From Rutstroemia sp. NJR-2017a BVV2 (lineage: Eukaryota > Ascomycota > Leotiomycetes > Helotiales > Rutstroemiaceae): DNA of 64,000 nucleotides. Shown here one piece after another: positions 33,914 through 45,474 of this stretch; positions within the stretch are counted from its first letter, which is position 1; each line of letters opens with the position of its first letter. The stretch covers positions 434,001 through 498,000 of the forward strand of contig NJPS01000044.1 of NCBI GenBank assembly GCA_002946415.1. Direction: 5' to 3'. The notes under the pieces were generated by a model. It saw only the letters and a list, made by a program, of their open reading frames with translations. It ran no database searches and was not told the origin of the DNA. A program made the translations under genes and the position numbers.

Positions 33914-36555
33914 ATGGAATCCATAGCCAGAATATCCAGCTTGCTGGAGAGTGGTACGAAAACCCTCCCTTTCCAACCCCGTGTTACGAAGACTTCCCTT
34001 TCACTTCACAGAACCATGATGTGGCATAACGATTTCCAACTGACGCAAATAATAGCTCGGGAACTCACCCTCGATGCCGCGCAATCGGCGAGGAGCTCCA
34101 GGAGCGCGGGGAGCTTGAAACCCGCACCGCCGCAGCAGATCAAGAAGCTGCTGGATAGTGGGAAGGAAAGAGAGGTGCTGGAAGGGTTGAGGAAGGTCAT
34201 CGCTGTATGTCTGAGTAGCGCTTTTGCGCATTTTCCTGGTTCACATTCGTTCAACGTACGCAGGGCTTGGGAAGTGATCAAGTCTAATAGATACTGCAGA
34301 TGATGTACCGGTCCCAACCATGCCTATTATTCTTCTCCTCCGTCGTCAAGAATGTCGCATCTCCAAATATCGAAATCAAAAAGCTAGTTTACATATATCT
34401 ACTCAACCACGCCGAACAAGAACCCGACCTTGCCCTTCTCTCCATAAATACGATCCAGAAATCCCTCTCAGATGGAAACCCCCAAGTGCGAGCCCTTGCG
34501 CTCAAAACGATGTCTGGAATTCGTGTGCCAGTCATCAGTCAGATCGTCTCCCTAGCCATCAAGAAAGGCGTTACCGACATGAGTCCATACGTTAGAAAAG
34601 CCGCAGCTCTAGCCATCCCGAAATGCTACAGATTGGATCCAACTTCACTCCCCCAACTACTAGACTACCTATCAACTTTACTCGGCGATCGACAATATTA
34701 TGTAGCGGGAGCAGCGGTTACAGCATTCATGGAAATATGTCCAGAGCGCCTCGATCTCATCCACAAACACTACAGAGGCTTGGTTAAGAAATTAGTCGAC
34801 ATGGACGAATGGAGTCAAATGGCCACCCTCCGCCTTATGACTATCTACTCAAGAAAGTGTTTCCCCAAACGCACCCGCCGGGTTCGCAAGCCTCTCGGCA
34901 GCAAAAGCAACGGAGCCCAGAATTTCTACGATTCAGACGCCGAAGGAGCAGAGCAGGAGGGCGAAGAAACCGGCGAAGTTATTCAAATTCTCGATCCCGA
35001 TCTTGAGCTTCTTCTCAAAAGCATCAAGCCGCTCCTACAGTCACGCAACTCCGGTGTCGTAGTAGCTGTAGCGCGCTGCTACGTTGCTCTCGGAACTCCA
35101 GAATATGTAAACCACGCCGTTGGACCTTTAATCGCACTTCTACGGGGTCCTCACGATATTCAGCATATCGCTCTCTACAATATCGTCTCCGTATGTCTAA
35201 CACGACCTGAAGCATTCGTCAAATATGCTTCGCACTTCCTCGTACGGTCCACAGATCCTCCGCAAGTATGGGAATTAAAGTTAGAGCTTCTCACATTGAT
35301 ATTCCCGCATTGTGACGCCTATACAAAGAGCTTGATTCTCAACGAGCTAGAGCATTTCTCGCGCGGTTCGGACCGAGACTTGGTACGTGAAGCGGTTAGG
35401 GCAATAGGACGATGTGCACAGAGTGACTCGAGAACATCTGCCCGATGTTTGCGGCTGCTGTTGAAGCAAATCACCAGTCTGGATGGTAATCTAGTAGCCG
35501 AATCGCTCACAGTCATTCGACACCTAATTCAACAAGACCCAGCATCTCACTCTCACACCGTTGTTCGACTAGCGAAGAATCTCGACACGGCTACAAACCC
35601 GCGAGCACGAGCTACAATCATTTGGCTTGTTGGCGAATTTGCAGGTCTGGATGGCGATAACAATATTGCTGCAGATGTGCTCCGTATTCTTGCTAAAGGA
35701 TTCGCAGACGAGGCAGAACCTGCTAAGCTACAAATTGTTCTTCTAGCCGCTAAGGTCTATCTACACCACCTCAACCGCACCGCTCCAGAACCAGAAACCA
35801 CAAAGCCAGCATCTCCACCACCGCCCTCGCACGATTACGCTACCGGCATGGAAGAAGAAAACGAAGGATTTCGTGCAATGGACTCACCCCCTCAAACATC
35901 ATTTTCGCCACCTCCTGAAGCCGAGCCCGAACACCCCATCGTAATACTTTGGAACTACATCTTACTCCTCGCCCGCTACGACACATCCTACGACCTCCGC
36001 GATCGAACTCGACTATACAAATCACTTCTCGCCATCCCCTCCTCCACACAACTAGCCTCTCTCATGCTCCTCGCCCCCAAACCCATCCCACACACGCCGA
36101 GCCCATCGGAGAGCCGCACCAACTTCACTCTCGGATCCGCGAGTCTGGTCGTCGGCGACGAAGGGGGTATGTACGGATTAAAGGGCTACGAGGCACTACC
36201 TCCATGGGTCGAAGCCGGCAAAGAACCGGACCCTTCCTTGAGGGAGTCCGATTCTGCACGGAACGAGTACGAGGAAAAGAGAACCTTGACTGCCGGGCAG
36301 ATACTTGATAGCGCAGTCAAGGAGTTTAAGAGTAGCTCGCCATCGAAGACTAATGGATTTGGAGCTGGGAGCGGAAAGGAGAAGACGCTCGATGATTGGT
36401 TGGCTGAGGACGAGGAAGAAGAAGAAGAGGAAGACAGCGAAGACGAAGAGGAATCAGAAGAGTCAGAGGAAGAGGAATCAGAAGTAGAATCAGAGGAGGA
36501 AGCAGATGAAGAAAGCGATGATGATGACGAAGAGCATGATAGACTAGTGAAATAA
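33914..36555 (+). CDS. apl6: AP-3 adaptor complex beta subunit (Apl6-type)
   Basis: Predicted 814-residue adaptin. Exons are 33914-33953, 34056-34204 and 34300-36555. The armadillo-repeat trunk covers about residues 30-560. It includes FFSSVVKNVASPNIEIKKLV and the DLALLSINTIQKSL segment that typify beta-adaptins; the GLRKVIA segment just before it is restored across the second intron. After a Pro-rich linker the C-terminal 60 residues are almost purely Glu, Asp and Ser, as is usual for AP-3 beta subunits. The complex sorts cargo from Golgi or endosomes directly to the vacuole. The appendage domain seen in AP-1 and AP-2 is absent, as in other fungal AP-3 beta proteins. Confidence 0.93.
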
Positions 36556-37228
36556 GTATTAAATATAGCAGACGGCTAGCTGCGCGTATCTTTACCACAG
36601 ACACAATATAAATTTTGACGGCCTGGAAACTAGAAGGCATAATCTGACACCGCACACATTCTTCCCGAAATGTTCAAAAGTCACAATCAACTCGAGAAAG
36701 CCCACGAAAGCAATCATGTGAAAATCCCCAATGGTCGAAAAGAGCCCTCCGGCATTACTATTAGCCAATAGCTGTAGCTTGGCATTAACTATCTTATATT
36801 CTCTGCCTGACTACATCTTCAGAACGTTGCGACCACAACAACAAGTACTGTCAGACTAGATGACACACGCATGTCCTGTTCATAAGGTCCAACGAATCGA
36901 TATTCGGCATCGCACAACAGTCAATTAGCCCTCAATTTAGAAATGTGCTTTTTTTCGTTGGCAGCTGAATGCATGAAGAATCGGATAATGGATGGTACAA
37001 GAATCAACGACAGAAAAAGCAAACCAATAACACCATCCGAAAGAAGCTGAATAACGCCGCAAGATGCAAAGTACTTTATTAATTTTACAATGAATAGAAA
37101 CGAAAGAGTCCTAATAGACAACCGACAACTTGAAGGTTTGCTAGATCCAAAAAGACTCATCTGCAAACTATGTGCGTTTTACCTGTCCAGTTATACTAGC
37201 ATCAAACCATCGCAACCATGGGTGGAAG
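36556..37228. other. Convergent intergenic region, AP-3 beta and zinc-knuckle gene
   Basis: The 673 bp between two convergent stop codons hold only 3' UTR-like AT-rich sequence. The frame at 36921-37166 is hydrophobic low-complexity and matches nothing known to me. Confidence 0.4.
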
Positions 37229-39921
37229 CTACCAGCGGCGACTATATAATCATAAGTTAGAAAAGGTGGAAGTGGAGTTCCAACTTGGCACATACCTGTA
37301 GGCTTCAGCTACCACGGGCTGCGATCTTTTAGACTTTGGCGTAGTATCATCCGCTTGACGTTGAGCCTCCTTACTTTTCTTACCACTAATGACCCGAATG
37401 ATTTTGCGAGGAGCTGCCGGCTTAACAGGAGATTTTGTCAATTTGCCAAGAATTTCCATCGAGGTAGGGCTCAAGGGAGATTCATCCCTAGAATTCTCTT
37501 CGTCTCCCTCCTTGCCATTTGCTTTTTCGTCATCAAGCACAGCCTCAGGTGGAGGAGGAGTTGTAGAAATGTTCTGAACCGGCCAGGGATCATGAATGGG
37601 CTCTGGTTGCAGAGGTGGTGGAGGTGGTGGCATATGCGCGTTATACATCTGTGGAGGGGGACCACGATTATACGGTCCGGCGGAGTTACCATAGCCTGAA
37701 TTGTGCTGGAAGGGTTGGCTCGTAGGCGGTGGATTATAGTCAGGTTGCGGGTTGTAGTTAGGCTGCGGATGGTAGCTAGGTTGCGGATTGTAATTAGGTT
37801 GCGGATGGTAGTTGGGCTGCTGATTATAATCAAGCGGCGGATTATAGATAGGTTGCGAATTGTAATCAAGTGGTGCATTGTAGTTAGGTTGTGAGGTGTT
37901 AATAGGGGGTTGCTGGAAATGCTCGGTTGGGATGATTACAGGCGGGCCGGGTTCAACTGGTTTAGGAGCACCAGAAACACCTAGAGATGCAAGTAATGCC
38001 TCTGTTGGGTCCGCACCCTCACCCGGTTGAGGAGCCCAAATATCACCATCTGCCTCGGGTTCAATTGCAGGAGGCGGCGTATTGTCCCTGTTACTAACTC
38101 CAGTATCCGATGGCTGGCCATCATGAAAATTGCTCGGACCATCTTCAATCTTTCGTCGCTTGTTCTGCAAGCTTGAAACTTCGGACTGCAGCTGTTGATC
38201 GATATCCTCCTGTTCATCCTGCTCACTGGCTTTTCGCTTCCGCGAGATAGTTGAGGATGACTTTCTGGTCTCAATGCGCACATATGCAGTTCCATGCCGA
38301 GATTCCATCCATGAACGAACGGCATTAAGAGGTATCAGAGGTCCATCAAGACTAGAGTCATGGAACGCAGGGTCTTCCTGAAGATATGGCCATTGAGGTG
38401 TGTTTCTTACACTCTTCGTGTATTCTTTAAGATTCTCCTTTCTTGCATACCGCGATACTGAGGATGTTGATTTCTTGTCAAGAAGCGGCACTGGGGTCAT
38501 GTCAAATTTATTCGCCAATGGATGTGCCAGTGCGACAGTTTCGTGAGGTTTCTCTTCGCAAAATATCTTCTTAAAATCCCAGTTAAATTGCTTTTCCTCT
38601 TGTGACCGATCGCTGTTTTTCCTAGGCGTCGGCGGTTGGCCATCCCATTGTGAAATATTGTTTTTTTTAGAAGAAGGCGAAGCATACGGCGTGCTATCAG
38701 CGCTTGAAGGATTTGTTACATCCACAGGCTGGGGGTGATTGTAGTGCGGGGCAGTTTGCGCAGTATTAGGGGTGCTAGCTGTGGTTTGTGGGGTGTGCAC
38801 TGAGCCGTTTATATTGTTTCCAGGCCCAAAATCTACATTTGCTCGTGACTGAGACTGATGAGAACCTCTCCGCTGCTGCGACTGAGATCTCGAAGAGTCA
38901 CGCCGGAAGCCAGGGTTGGGTTGTTGCAGTTGCTGCTGCTGTGGAGAGCCCTGAGGTGGTGGTCGGAATGGACCATTCGCGGGTGGTGAGCTACTCCACT
39001 GCGGAGTATTGTGGCTTTGTGTTGGCGGTCCTTGGTACGGCGCTGATGGAGTGCGATCGTGATAACCTTGATTGTGAATGTACCCGTTATTGTGTGGAGG
39101 TGGCTGCTGGTACGGTGGGGCTGGGGAAGTAAACTGCTGGTTATTATTCTGAAAAGCTGGCGGACCATGTTGTTGGGGAGGATTAGAGGGAGGGTATTGA
39201 CTGTATGGAGCTTGATAACCTTGAGGGGCTTGAGGGCCATACTGTTGAGGTGGCTGGACATTATGTTGCTGGGGTGCTGGTTGATTGAAATAGGGTCCAT
39301 TGGAAGCAGGTGGACCGTACTGCTGATTCTGTGGATAATTTGAATAGTTCTGCTGTGGAGGCTGTTGGTAAGATTGCTGCTGCGGTGGGCCTTGTGTAGG
39401 ATATTGCTGCTGATAAGGAGGGTTAGGTGCTACGTAGGGAGCAGGTGAGGGTTGACCATTGAATCTAGGATTCTGGCCAGGCTGCACAAATGGCGGGACT
39501 GGAGTAATTTTAGACCCAGGTATGGTATGGAATGCATTGATGATTCTCACCATTATTTGGCCCATTAGCCCATTGATCCCTCTGGGGTGCACCAGCAAAA
39601 CCGAAACCATTCCCATCACCAGTCGCCATTTGGGGAGCTGGAGGACCAGACATGCTACTTAGTATCGTCAGCCTTGGTGTAGAAAAAAAACAAAGAAAGA
39701 ATACTTGGAGAAATTTGGGACTGAGGATGAAAAGCGCAGTTTACGACTTACACAGGAGCATTGCGATTCTGTTTTGGGCAATCCTTTACGAAATGCCCTT
39801 CTTGGCCGCACGTAAAACATATTGGAGGACGTCCTCGTGCTTGGTTTGGAGGAGCATTGTAATTGTTGTTGAAGTTCTGATGGTGAGCCTGAGGGCCACC
39901 GTGAGACCAACCTCCTGACAT
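37229..39921 (-). CDS. CCHC zinc-knuckle protein with Q/N/P/Y-rich prion-like regions
   Basis: Predicted 829-residue protein. Exons are 39921-39752, 39654-39551, 39498-37296 and 37241-37229. The N-terminus carries one perfect CX2CX4HX4C knuckle (CFTCGQEGHFVKDC, residues 35-48), usually a single-stranded nucleic-acid binder. Residues about 100-400 are dominated by Gln, Pro, Asn, Tyr and Gly. A more conserved-looking block near 475-545 includes QWPYLQEDPAFHD and VRSWMESRHG, followed by a lysine-rich likely nuclear signal. Near 660-720 lies a tandem NYNPQP/NYHPQP-type repeat. The last intron is inferred from a strong donor, a CTAAC branch site and an AG; without it the tail would read on to a stop at 37250. 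An RNA-binding, condensate-forming role is inference only. Confidence 0.85.
37735..37885 (-). repeat. Tandem coding repeat, 6-residue NYNPQP-type
   Basis: Within the zinc-knuckle gene the coding strand repeats 18-base units encoding variants of Y-N/H-P-Q-P-N/S, about eight times. Unit-to-unit change is mostly Asn versus His or Gln versus Leu. It adds a Tyr-rich, low-complexity stretch to the protein and is a likely site of length polymorphism. Confidence 0.75.
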
Positions 39922-41197
39922 GATAACCCTCCAGATACGGATGTTCTTGCTATCGAATCATCGATCTAGATGCCGTCGCTATGTAGCAAAGGATTCTCAA
40001 GATGAGAAAATGAAGTAGTACTTTACACAGCTATTCCGACGCGACACGTGCAAGGATACCAGGACAAGGATATCGGAAAGCTGGGTGGACGTTCAGCGAA
40101 GCTTTGAGTTGAACTCTGCGACTAATAAGATTGCGATAGCTGGTAGCAACGATGAATTCGAGAGAAGATCGAAATGAGGATGGGGTTCCTGAGTAATTGT
40201 ACGTGGTCGAAAGAACTGGGAACTTCAAATAGATTGTGTAACGTATTCAGGGTTGAAATGCAGCTGCCCAATTTTCCTCCCGCTCAAACAGGAATGCCTT
40301 GCTAGGTTCACTTTTCCCATGCAAAAGCAATATCAATAAAAGACAAGAAAGGCAAGCAAAGATGTAACAGCTTCTTGCTATGTGCGCAAAAGAATGAATG
40401 AATGACTGTTGGAATCATGAAAGGTTGGCTTATTTAAGATCGATTAGACAGATCTACGTGGTTGCGAATATCTCTTTCTCATCTCTTGCGAGGAAGGACG
40501 ACGAAGGTAGTTGTAGACAGAGGTACAGGGAAAAGGTAGGAAGTAATTGATTGATTCCAAGATTGTTAGAAGTGTGCAATTGCGGTGGAAAATACAATAA
40601 CAGCGAAAAGGAAGAGATGAGATGAGAAAGACGTCGACGAGATGGGAAGAGATGAGAGGTTGAAAAGGTATGATTTCTTTTTACGAAGACGTGCAGCAAC
40701 AAGATCTCAGGAAATTCAATTCGAGCTCATTTTGGTACAAGCCATACCTTTCTAACTTTTCTACGGGAGCACAATCGCTGTGCAGCTTGGTGGCAGGGAT
40801 TATCTGACGCTAAGTAAACGAGCAGCACTAGCTACGGCACGGGAGCCATGCACCACAGGCGCAGTTCTAGATCCCACTCGCCCACCACTTTTGGTACGGA
40901 GTACCGTAGCTATTGATAATCAGTCACCCTTCCCCTCCAACGACACACAAGCGGAACAATAGAAGAAACTGGATAGTGAAAAGGTCTCATTTGCTATATG
41001 GTGGTATCTTCTTGTCTCTTTGGCTATGACTTAGGAATACTCTCTTCTTTCTAACAAGCGACCATGTTGCTTCGCGAAAATTCGATTTTGCAAGAAACCG
41101 CATGTTGTATGAACTGTCATTCTCCAATATCTGAGCTTGGTGGCGCATATCGGAGTTGATAATTCTCCAAAAACTTCCTTGAACGTGTTATTGCACC
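39922..41197. promoter_or_regulatory. Divergent intergenic region, zinc-knuckle gene and ppg1
   Basis: About 1.28 kb separate the divergent start codons. It includes a palindromic GGTACGGAGTACCGTA-like sequence near 40890-40908 and several short frames without similarity to known families. Both promoters are expected here. Confidence 0.45.
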
Positions 41198-42398
41198 ATG
41201 CCCGGTCTGCCATGTAAGGTTTACTGCCTTTCTTATGTCCACATATGTCTATTCTATTTGTCTCTCGAGGAGGAGAATATATGCTCATATGAACCATCAA
41301 TCCTCTAGCTTCGGTCGATCTCGACGAATGTATAGAAAGTCTCTACAAGAAAAACCTCCTCGCCGAGTCCGTCATCGAAGCAATATGCGCAAAGACCAAA
41401 GAGCTGCTGATGCAAGAGAGTAATGTGGTTCATGTTCAAGCACCTGTTACAGTGGTAGGAGATATACATGGCCAGTTCTTCGATCTGATAGAAATCTTCA
41501 AAATTGGGGGATGGTGTCCGGATACGAATTACCTATTTCTAGGTATGAACCCGCAACCCCTCCACCCCGACCTATATTGCCATGGCGCAGCGTTGACATA
41601 AATATTAAAGGGGACTATGTGGATAGAGGCATGTTCAGCGTCGAAACGATTTCCCTTCTTGTTTGTCTGAAGTTACGATACCCGCATCGCGTTCATTTGA
41701 TACGAGGAAATCATGAATCGAGAGGAGTGACGCAATCCTACGGATTCTATACCGAGTGTTCGAGGAAATATGGAAATGCAAATGTGTGGCATTATTTCAC
41801 AGACATGTTCGACTTTCTCACTTTGAGTGTCGTTATAAATGATCAAATATTCTGCGTTCATGGAGGTAAGAGTGGTCGCCAGATATTATTTCTACTACTC
41901 ATTTGGGGGCCGGCGCTCTAACATTTGTTCGCAGGCCTTTCGCCCTCCATCCACTCCATCGATCAAATTAAAATTATAGACCGATTCCGCGAGATTCCCC
42001 ACGAAGGACCTATGGCCGACTTGGTCTGGTCCGATCCCGATCCCGAACGCGATGAGTTCTCCTTGTCCCCTCGCGGCGCCGGTTACACCTTCGGCGCACA
42101 AGTCGTTAAGAAATTCCTCGAAGTAAACAAAATGTCGCACATCTTACGAGCCCATCAACTCTGCCAAGAAGGATATCAGGTTCTTTACGACGACCGGCTA
42201 AGTACCGTTTGGAGTGCGCCGAACTACTGCTACCGATGTGGAAATATGGCAAGTGTTTTGGAAGTCAGTGATACAGGAGAGAGATTCTTCAACACATTCG
42301 CTGCGGCGCCGGAAAATGATCAACACAAAGGGGAATTGCAACAGGCGGGCCAAGAGAAAACGGCCGATGGTAGTACACTGCCAGATTACTTTTTGTAA
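41198..42398 (+). CDS. ppg1: Ppg1, PP2A-like serine/threonine protein phosphatase catalytic subunit
   Basis: Predicted 322-residue phosphatase. Exons are 41198-41213, 41309-41542, 41611-41865 and 41935-42398. It has the full metallophosphatase signature: GDIHGQ (from residue 56), GDYVDRG (restored across intron 2), GNHESR and the HGG motif (restored across intron 3), plus YCYRCGN. The C-terminus ends in DYFL, the PP2A-family tail that is carboxymethylated in PP2A. The segment [20 protein letters not shown] matches the Ppg1 branch better than Pph3 or Sit4. In yeast Ppg1 works with the Far complex and affects glycogen and mitophagy. The first exon (MPGLPS) is chosen because it has the only nearby ATG with a consensus donor. 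That start is less certain than the rest. Confidence 0.92.
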
Positions 42399-42805
42399 AT
42401 CAACAGTGCTCTATTAATTTAATAAAGGTTGGAAGAGATACCCAGGAAGCAAGTCACGTATCAAACACGTATTGTCCTTAGCCATCTTAGACTAGGCAAA
42501 GCAATTCAAATAGACGGATTCTTGTCAATGCGGAAATTGAGCGGGTTGTGATATCTATGTATACGTGTGCTTGCCGGAAAAAGAAAGTGATTTTGTACCT
42601 ACTACCAACTATCATATCGAAAAACAGTTGGCTCGCCCAATCCAAGTTCGTAACTCATCATCCGTCATTCCATAAATCCATCACGCTTTGTCCATCCATC
42701 CATAACTTTTGGTCTTCCCCCAATGAGAGCGAATAAGTGGTAACACGAAAGAAAGGCTGTCATCGAACATCCCATTGTTGCGGCATGGTAAGAACGAGTG
42801 GATAT
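42399..42805. other. Convergent intergenic region, ppg1 and rdi1
   Basis: The 407 bp between two stop codons are AT-rich 3' UTR-like sequence, with AATAAA-like words at about 42419 suitable for ppg1 polyadenylation. I see no gene. Confidence 0.4.
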
Positions 42806-44132
42806 TTACCAGTCTTTCGAGATATCGAATGACCATTCGAACTCCAAGTGCTTCTTCTTGTCGTCGTCGACGAAGCGGGAAATGGCGGTGTAGTGGCCAC
42901 GAGCCAGCATTCCTTTTGGAGCATCCTCGTCCTCGACTAGAGAATGTGTTAGTATCGCTGGTAGGAGTGGACAATTAGAGGTATGGAACATACAAGTCTT
43001 CTTGTACTGGGGATTCTTATCGGTGTTGGGTGCATAACTGCCCTGTTGTAGAGTTAGTGATTTGTGATGAGTACTCTGGGCTGATGCACTCACAATCATT
43101 TCTTGGATCTTGGCAATTGCAATTCCCTTACGCTTGACAACCTGGAGGTATTGAAGACCGCTCAAGACGTTGTGTTGAACCTTGAATGTAGCTGTCAAGT
43201 TGAACCGGCATCCCTCTTTGAGCTTGAAAGGGTGGTCTTTGAGCGTCTGGAGAGCACCAGGGGCAGTCACGTCGAGCTTGACTGGTGGGCGACCTTCGGA
43301 GTTCATCTCGAGAGACAAGATGATGCAGTCGCGCGGGTCATTGGGATCGCTCAAATCCTTTCCACCGCCACCGAGTCCAAGAGATTCCTTGTATCGTTGC
43401 AAAGACTCATCCTCGGCATCTGTAATGGGATATTCGGTCAGTAGCGTCTCTTAAACCGCCTGCATAGTAGATAAACTTCATCGTAGTTCTCGATGCTCCT
43501 GAAAATACAAGTTTTGTATAAAACCAGGATGCTCTCAAAGGATATGCTTTTGGGTGTTCAGGATGTTCTAGGTGTTTATAGACAGCCACTTGGGTAATCT
43601 CATGAGATTTTCTGGTCTTCTACACACTTCATGCACCCTTGTACATCAATCGAGAATAATCAAAAGTCTCCTGTAAGGGACCCCTCAGTGTACCCATAGG
43701 CTTGATGGGGTGATGAACAGCTCGTCACCTAGTTAGGTAGTAGAAGTAAAGCTGTCATAGGCACTGAACCTGCCCAGGGTGCCTCCCAGCCCAATATGCC
43801 GTACACAATAAGCTCTTATGACCGAATGGTGATATGAATTGGGTTTGAACATCAAAGGCAATGCCCCCCACATATGCTTATGTTTCGAGGTAACGAGCTC
43901 GCGGCGGAGGACTCAAGAGAGGGGTAGAGCTTGATTGTAGGTCATAGAATATTCATTGATAGAGCATGAAGCTGCTTCAATAGCAGACGGTAGGAATTGA
44001 AAGCCACAAAACGAACTGACAGAAAGGGGATCAGAACATACCCATCTTTGCGTACTCATCCAGGGTCTTCTTCTCCCCCACCTTGAAACCCTCAGTCTCA
44101 TCTGGAACCAAGTCCTCGTTGTGGTCCGCCAT
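42806..44132 (-). CDS. rdi1: Rho GDP-dissociation inhibitor (Rdi1)
   Basis: Predicted 198-residue protein that extracts prenylated Rho GTPases (Cdc42, Rho1) from membranes and keeps them soluble. Exons are 44132-44042, 43419-43094, 43042-42994 and 42936-42806. The N-terminal regulatory arm ends with GFKVGEKKTLDEYAKM. After the first intron it continues with DAEDESLQRYKESLGL, exactly as in other fungal RhoGDIs. The beta-sandwich covers about 60-198 and ends with LEFEWSFDISKDW. The first intron is 622 nt, about ten times the length of the others. Length and end match the family, so no exon seems to be missing. Confidence 0.94.
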
Positions 44133-45474
44133 ATTCACAGTTGATACGTCTACAATGAGATAGAGATGAGGTTGGTAAGATTGTTGTTTCGTGAAGAATG
44201 AAAATACGGTCACGGAATTTAAAACTGTTAAGTTTGGGGACGCTTGCTGCACTTTTGATACAGCAGCGTTGGCAGTTCCAAGATGCAGCTTAGTGGGGTT
44301 CGAATGTTGATCCTTGCGCGCCTGGGTAGTTCGAGCATGGGTCCCGTGACTTGTGAGCTTACAGAAGCATATTCCAGCAGTCGTGTAGGCCAAGTCAAAG
44401 ATTTGATGGAATCATTATAAAGTTGATCTTGGACGTAGCTGATCTCCAAATTCTCGTTCTATCTCTGGGAACCTTGCAATTCATTCCTAGTAGCAGGGTG
44501 AATTCACGTGATACCACGTTTAAAAGGGGCAATCCCCGCCGAACTGCGGCACAAGCCTTCTGGCTTCTACCGAATTTGAGCTTGGACGGGAAGAAATGAG
44601 GGAGTCAGGACAAGCTTCTGCAGCTGGATAGGAATTAAATTCTCCATGTATGGAGTATGTCGACACACAATGAACACATGAACATAAGAAAAAGTCCCTC
44701 CTTCCCCAGTTAATCCACATAGTGCAGTTATTCAACTTATCATGTCTCATGCTGTGTTGTTCGCGGAACTCTAATCAGATTTCCGACTGACTGAGCAGTG
44801 AGCACCACCAGTGCTGCAGCACTAGGATGAAAGGTCCAAGTGCTCAGGGAAGAAGCATTGAAAAGTAATAGTCGCACCCCGGTCTTGGAAGCTCTCAGAG
44901 TTCTTCCTCGTCAGGGATCGCAGAAACTTCCACCTCCTCTCCTCCCACTCGCAAACTGTACTGTACTGTACTTCCGTACTTCCTTCGTACCTGCAACCTC
45001 CACCTCGATCCTTGGAGTTCACACATTCGTACGAGTACAGCTGCATATCTATCATCTTATCATATATTCCTGTGCCTCAGCTATCGCCGTCTCCGCTTCG
45101 TTTCGCTGTTGGATTTCATCATTGTGGGAGGGTAACATTACTCGTGATATATTTTAGATCGACCATTAACCGTAAATCGATTACGTTTCTTCTGTGTCGC
45201 GAACTCGCTGTTCGCTCTTTCCTTTCCTCCTCAACACGCGCGCAACCACAACGAAAAAGGACCTCCCGTTTGCTAAGGTATCCAAGTACCTGGATTGTAA
45301 GTTATCTCTCCCCTCAACAATGCGCCCCATCGATACCCAGCACATTTGATCTGCTACTAACCGTCGCGTCAACTTTTAGCTTTACGAATATCGACCATAT
45401 AACTTCGCAAATTTCGCGACCATCCTTTAGATCACCATTACCTTAACCATCAGTGTCGCGATATCATTTACAAA
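44133..45474. promoter_or_regulatory. Divergent intergenic region, rdi1 and bqt4
   Basis: About 1.34 kb separate the two divergent start codons. A run of TACTGTACTGTACTTCCGTAC-like units lies near 44958-44995. The part before the bqt4 ATG is pyrimidine-rich and probably a leader. No gene is recognised. Confidence 0.45.
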
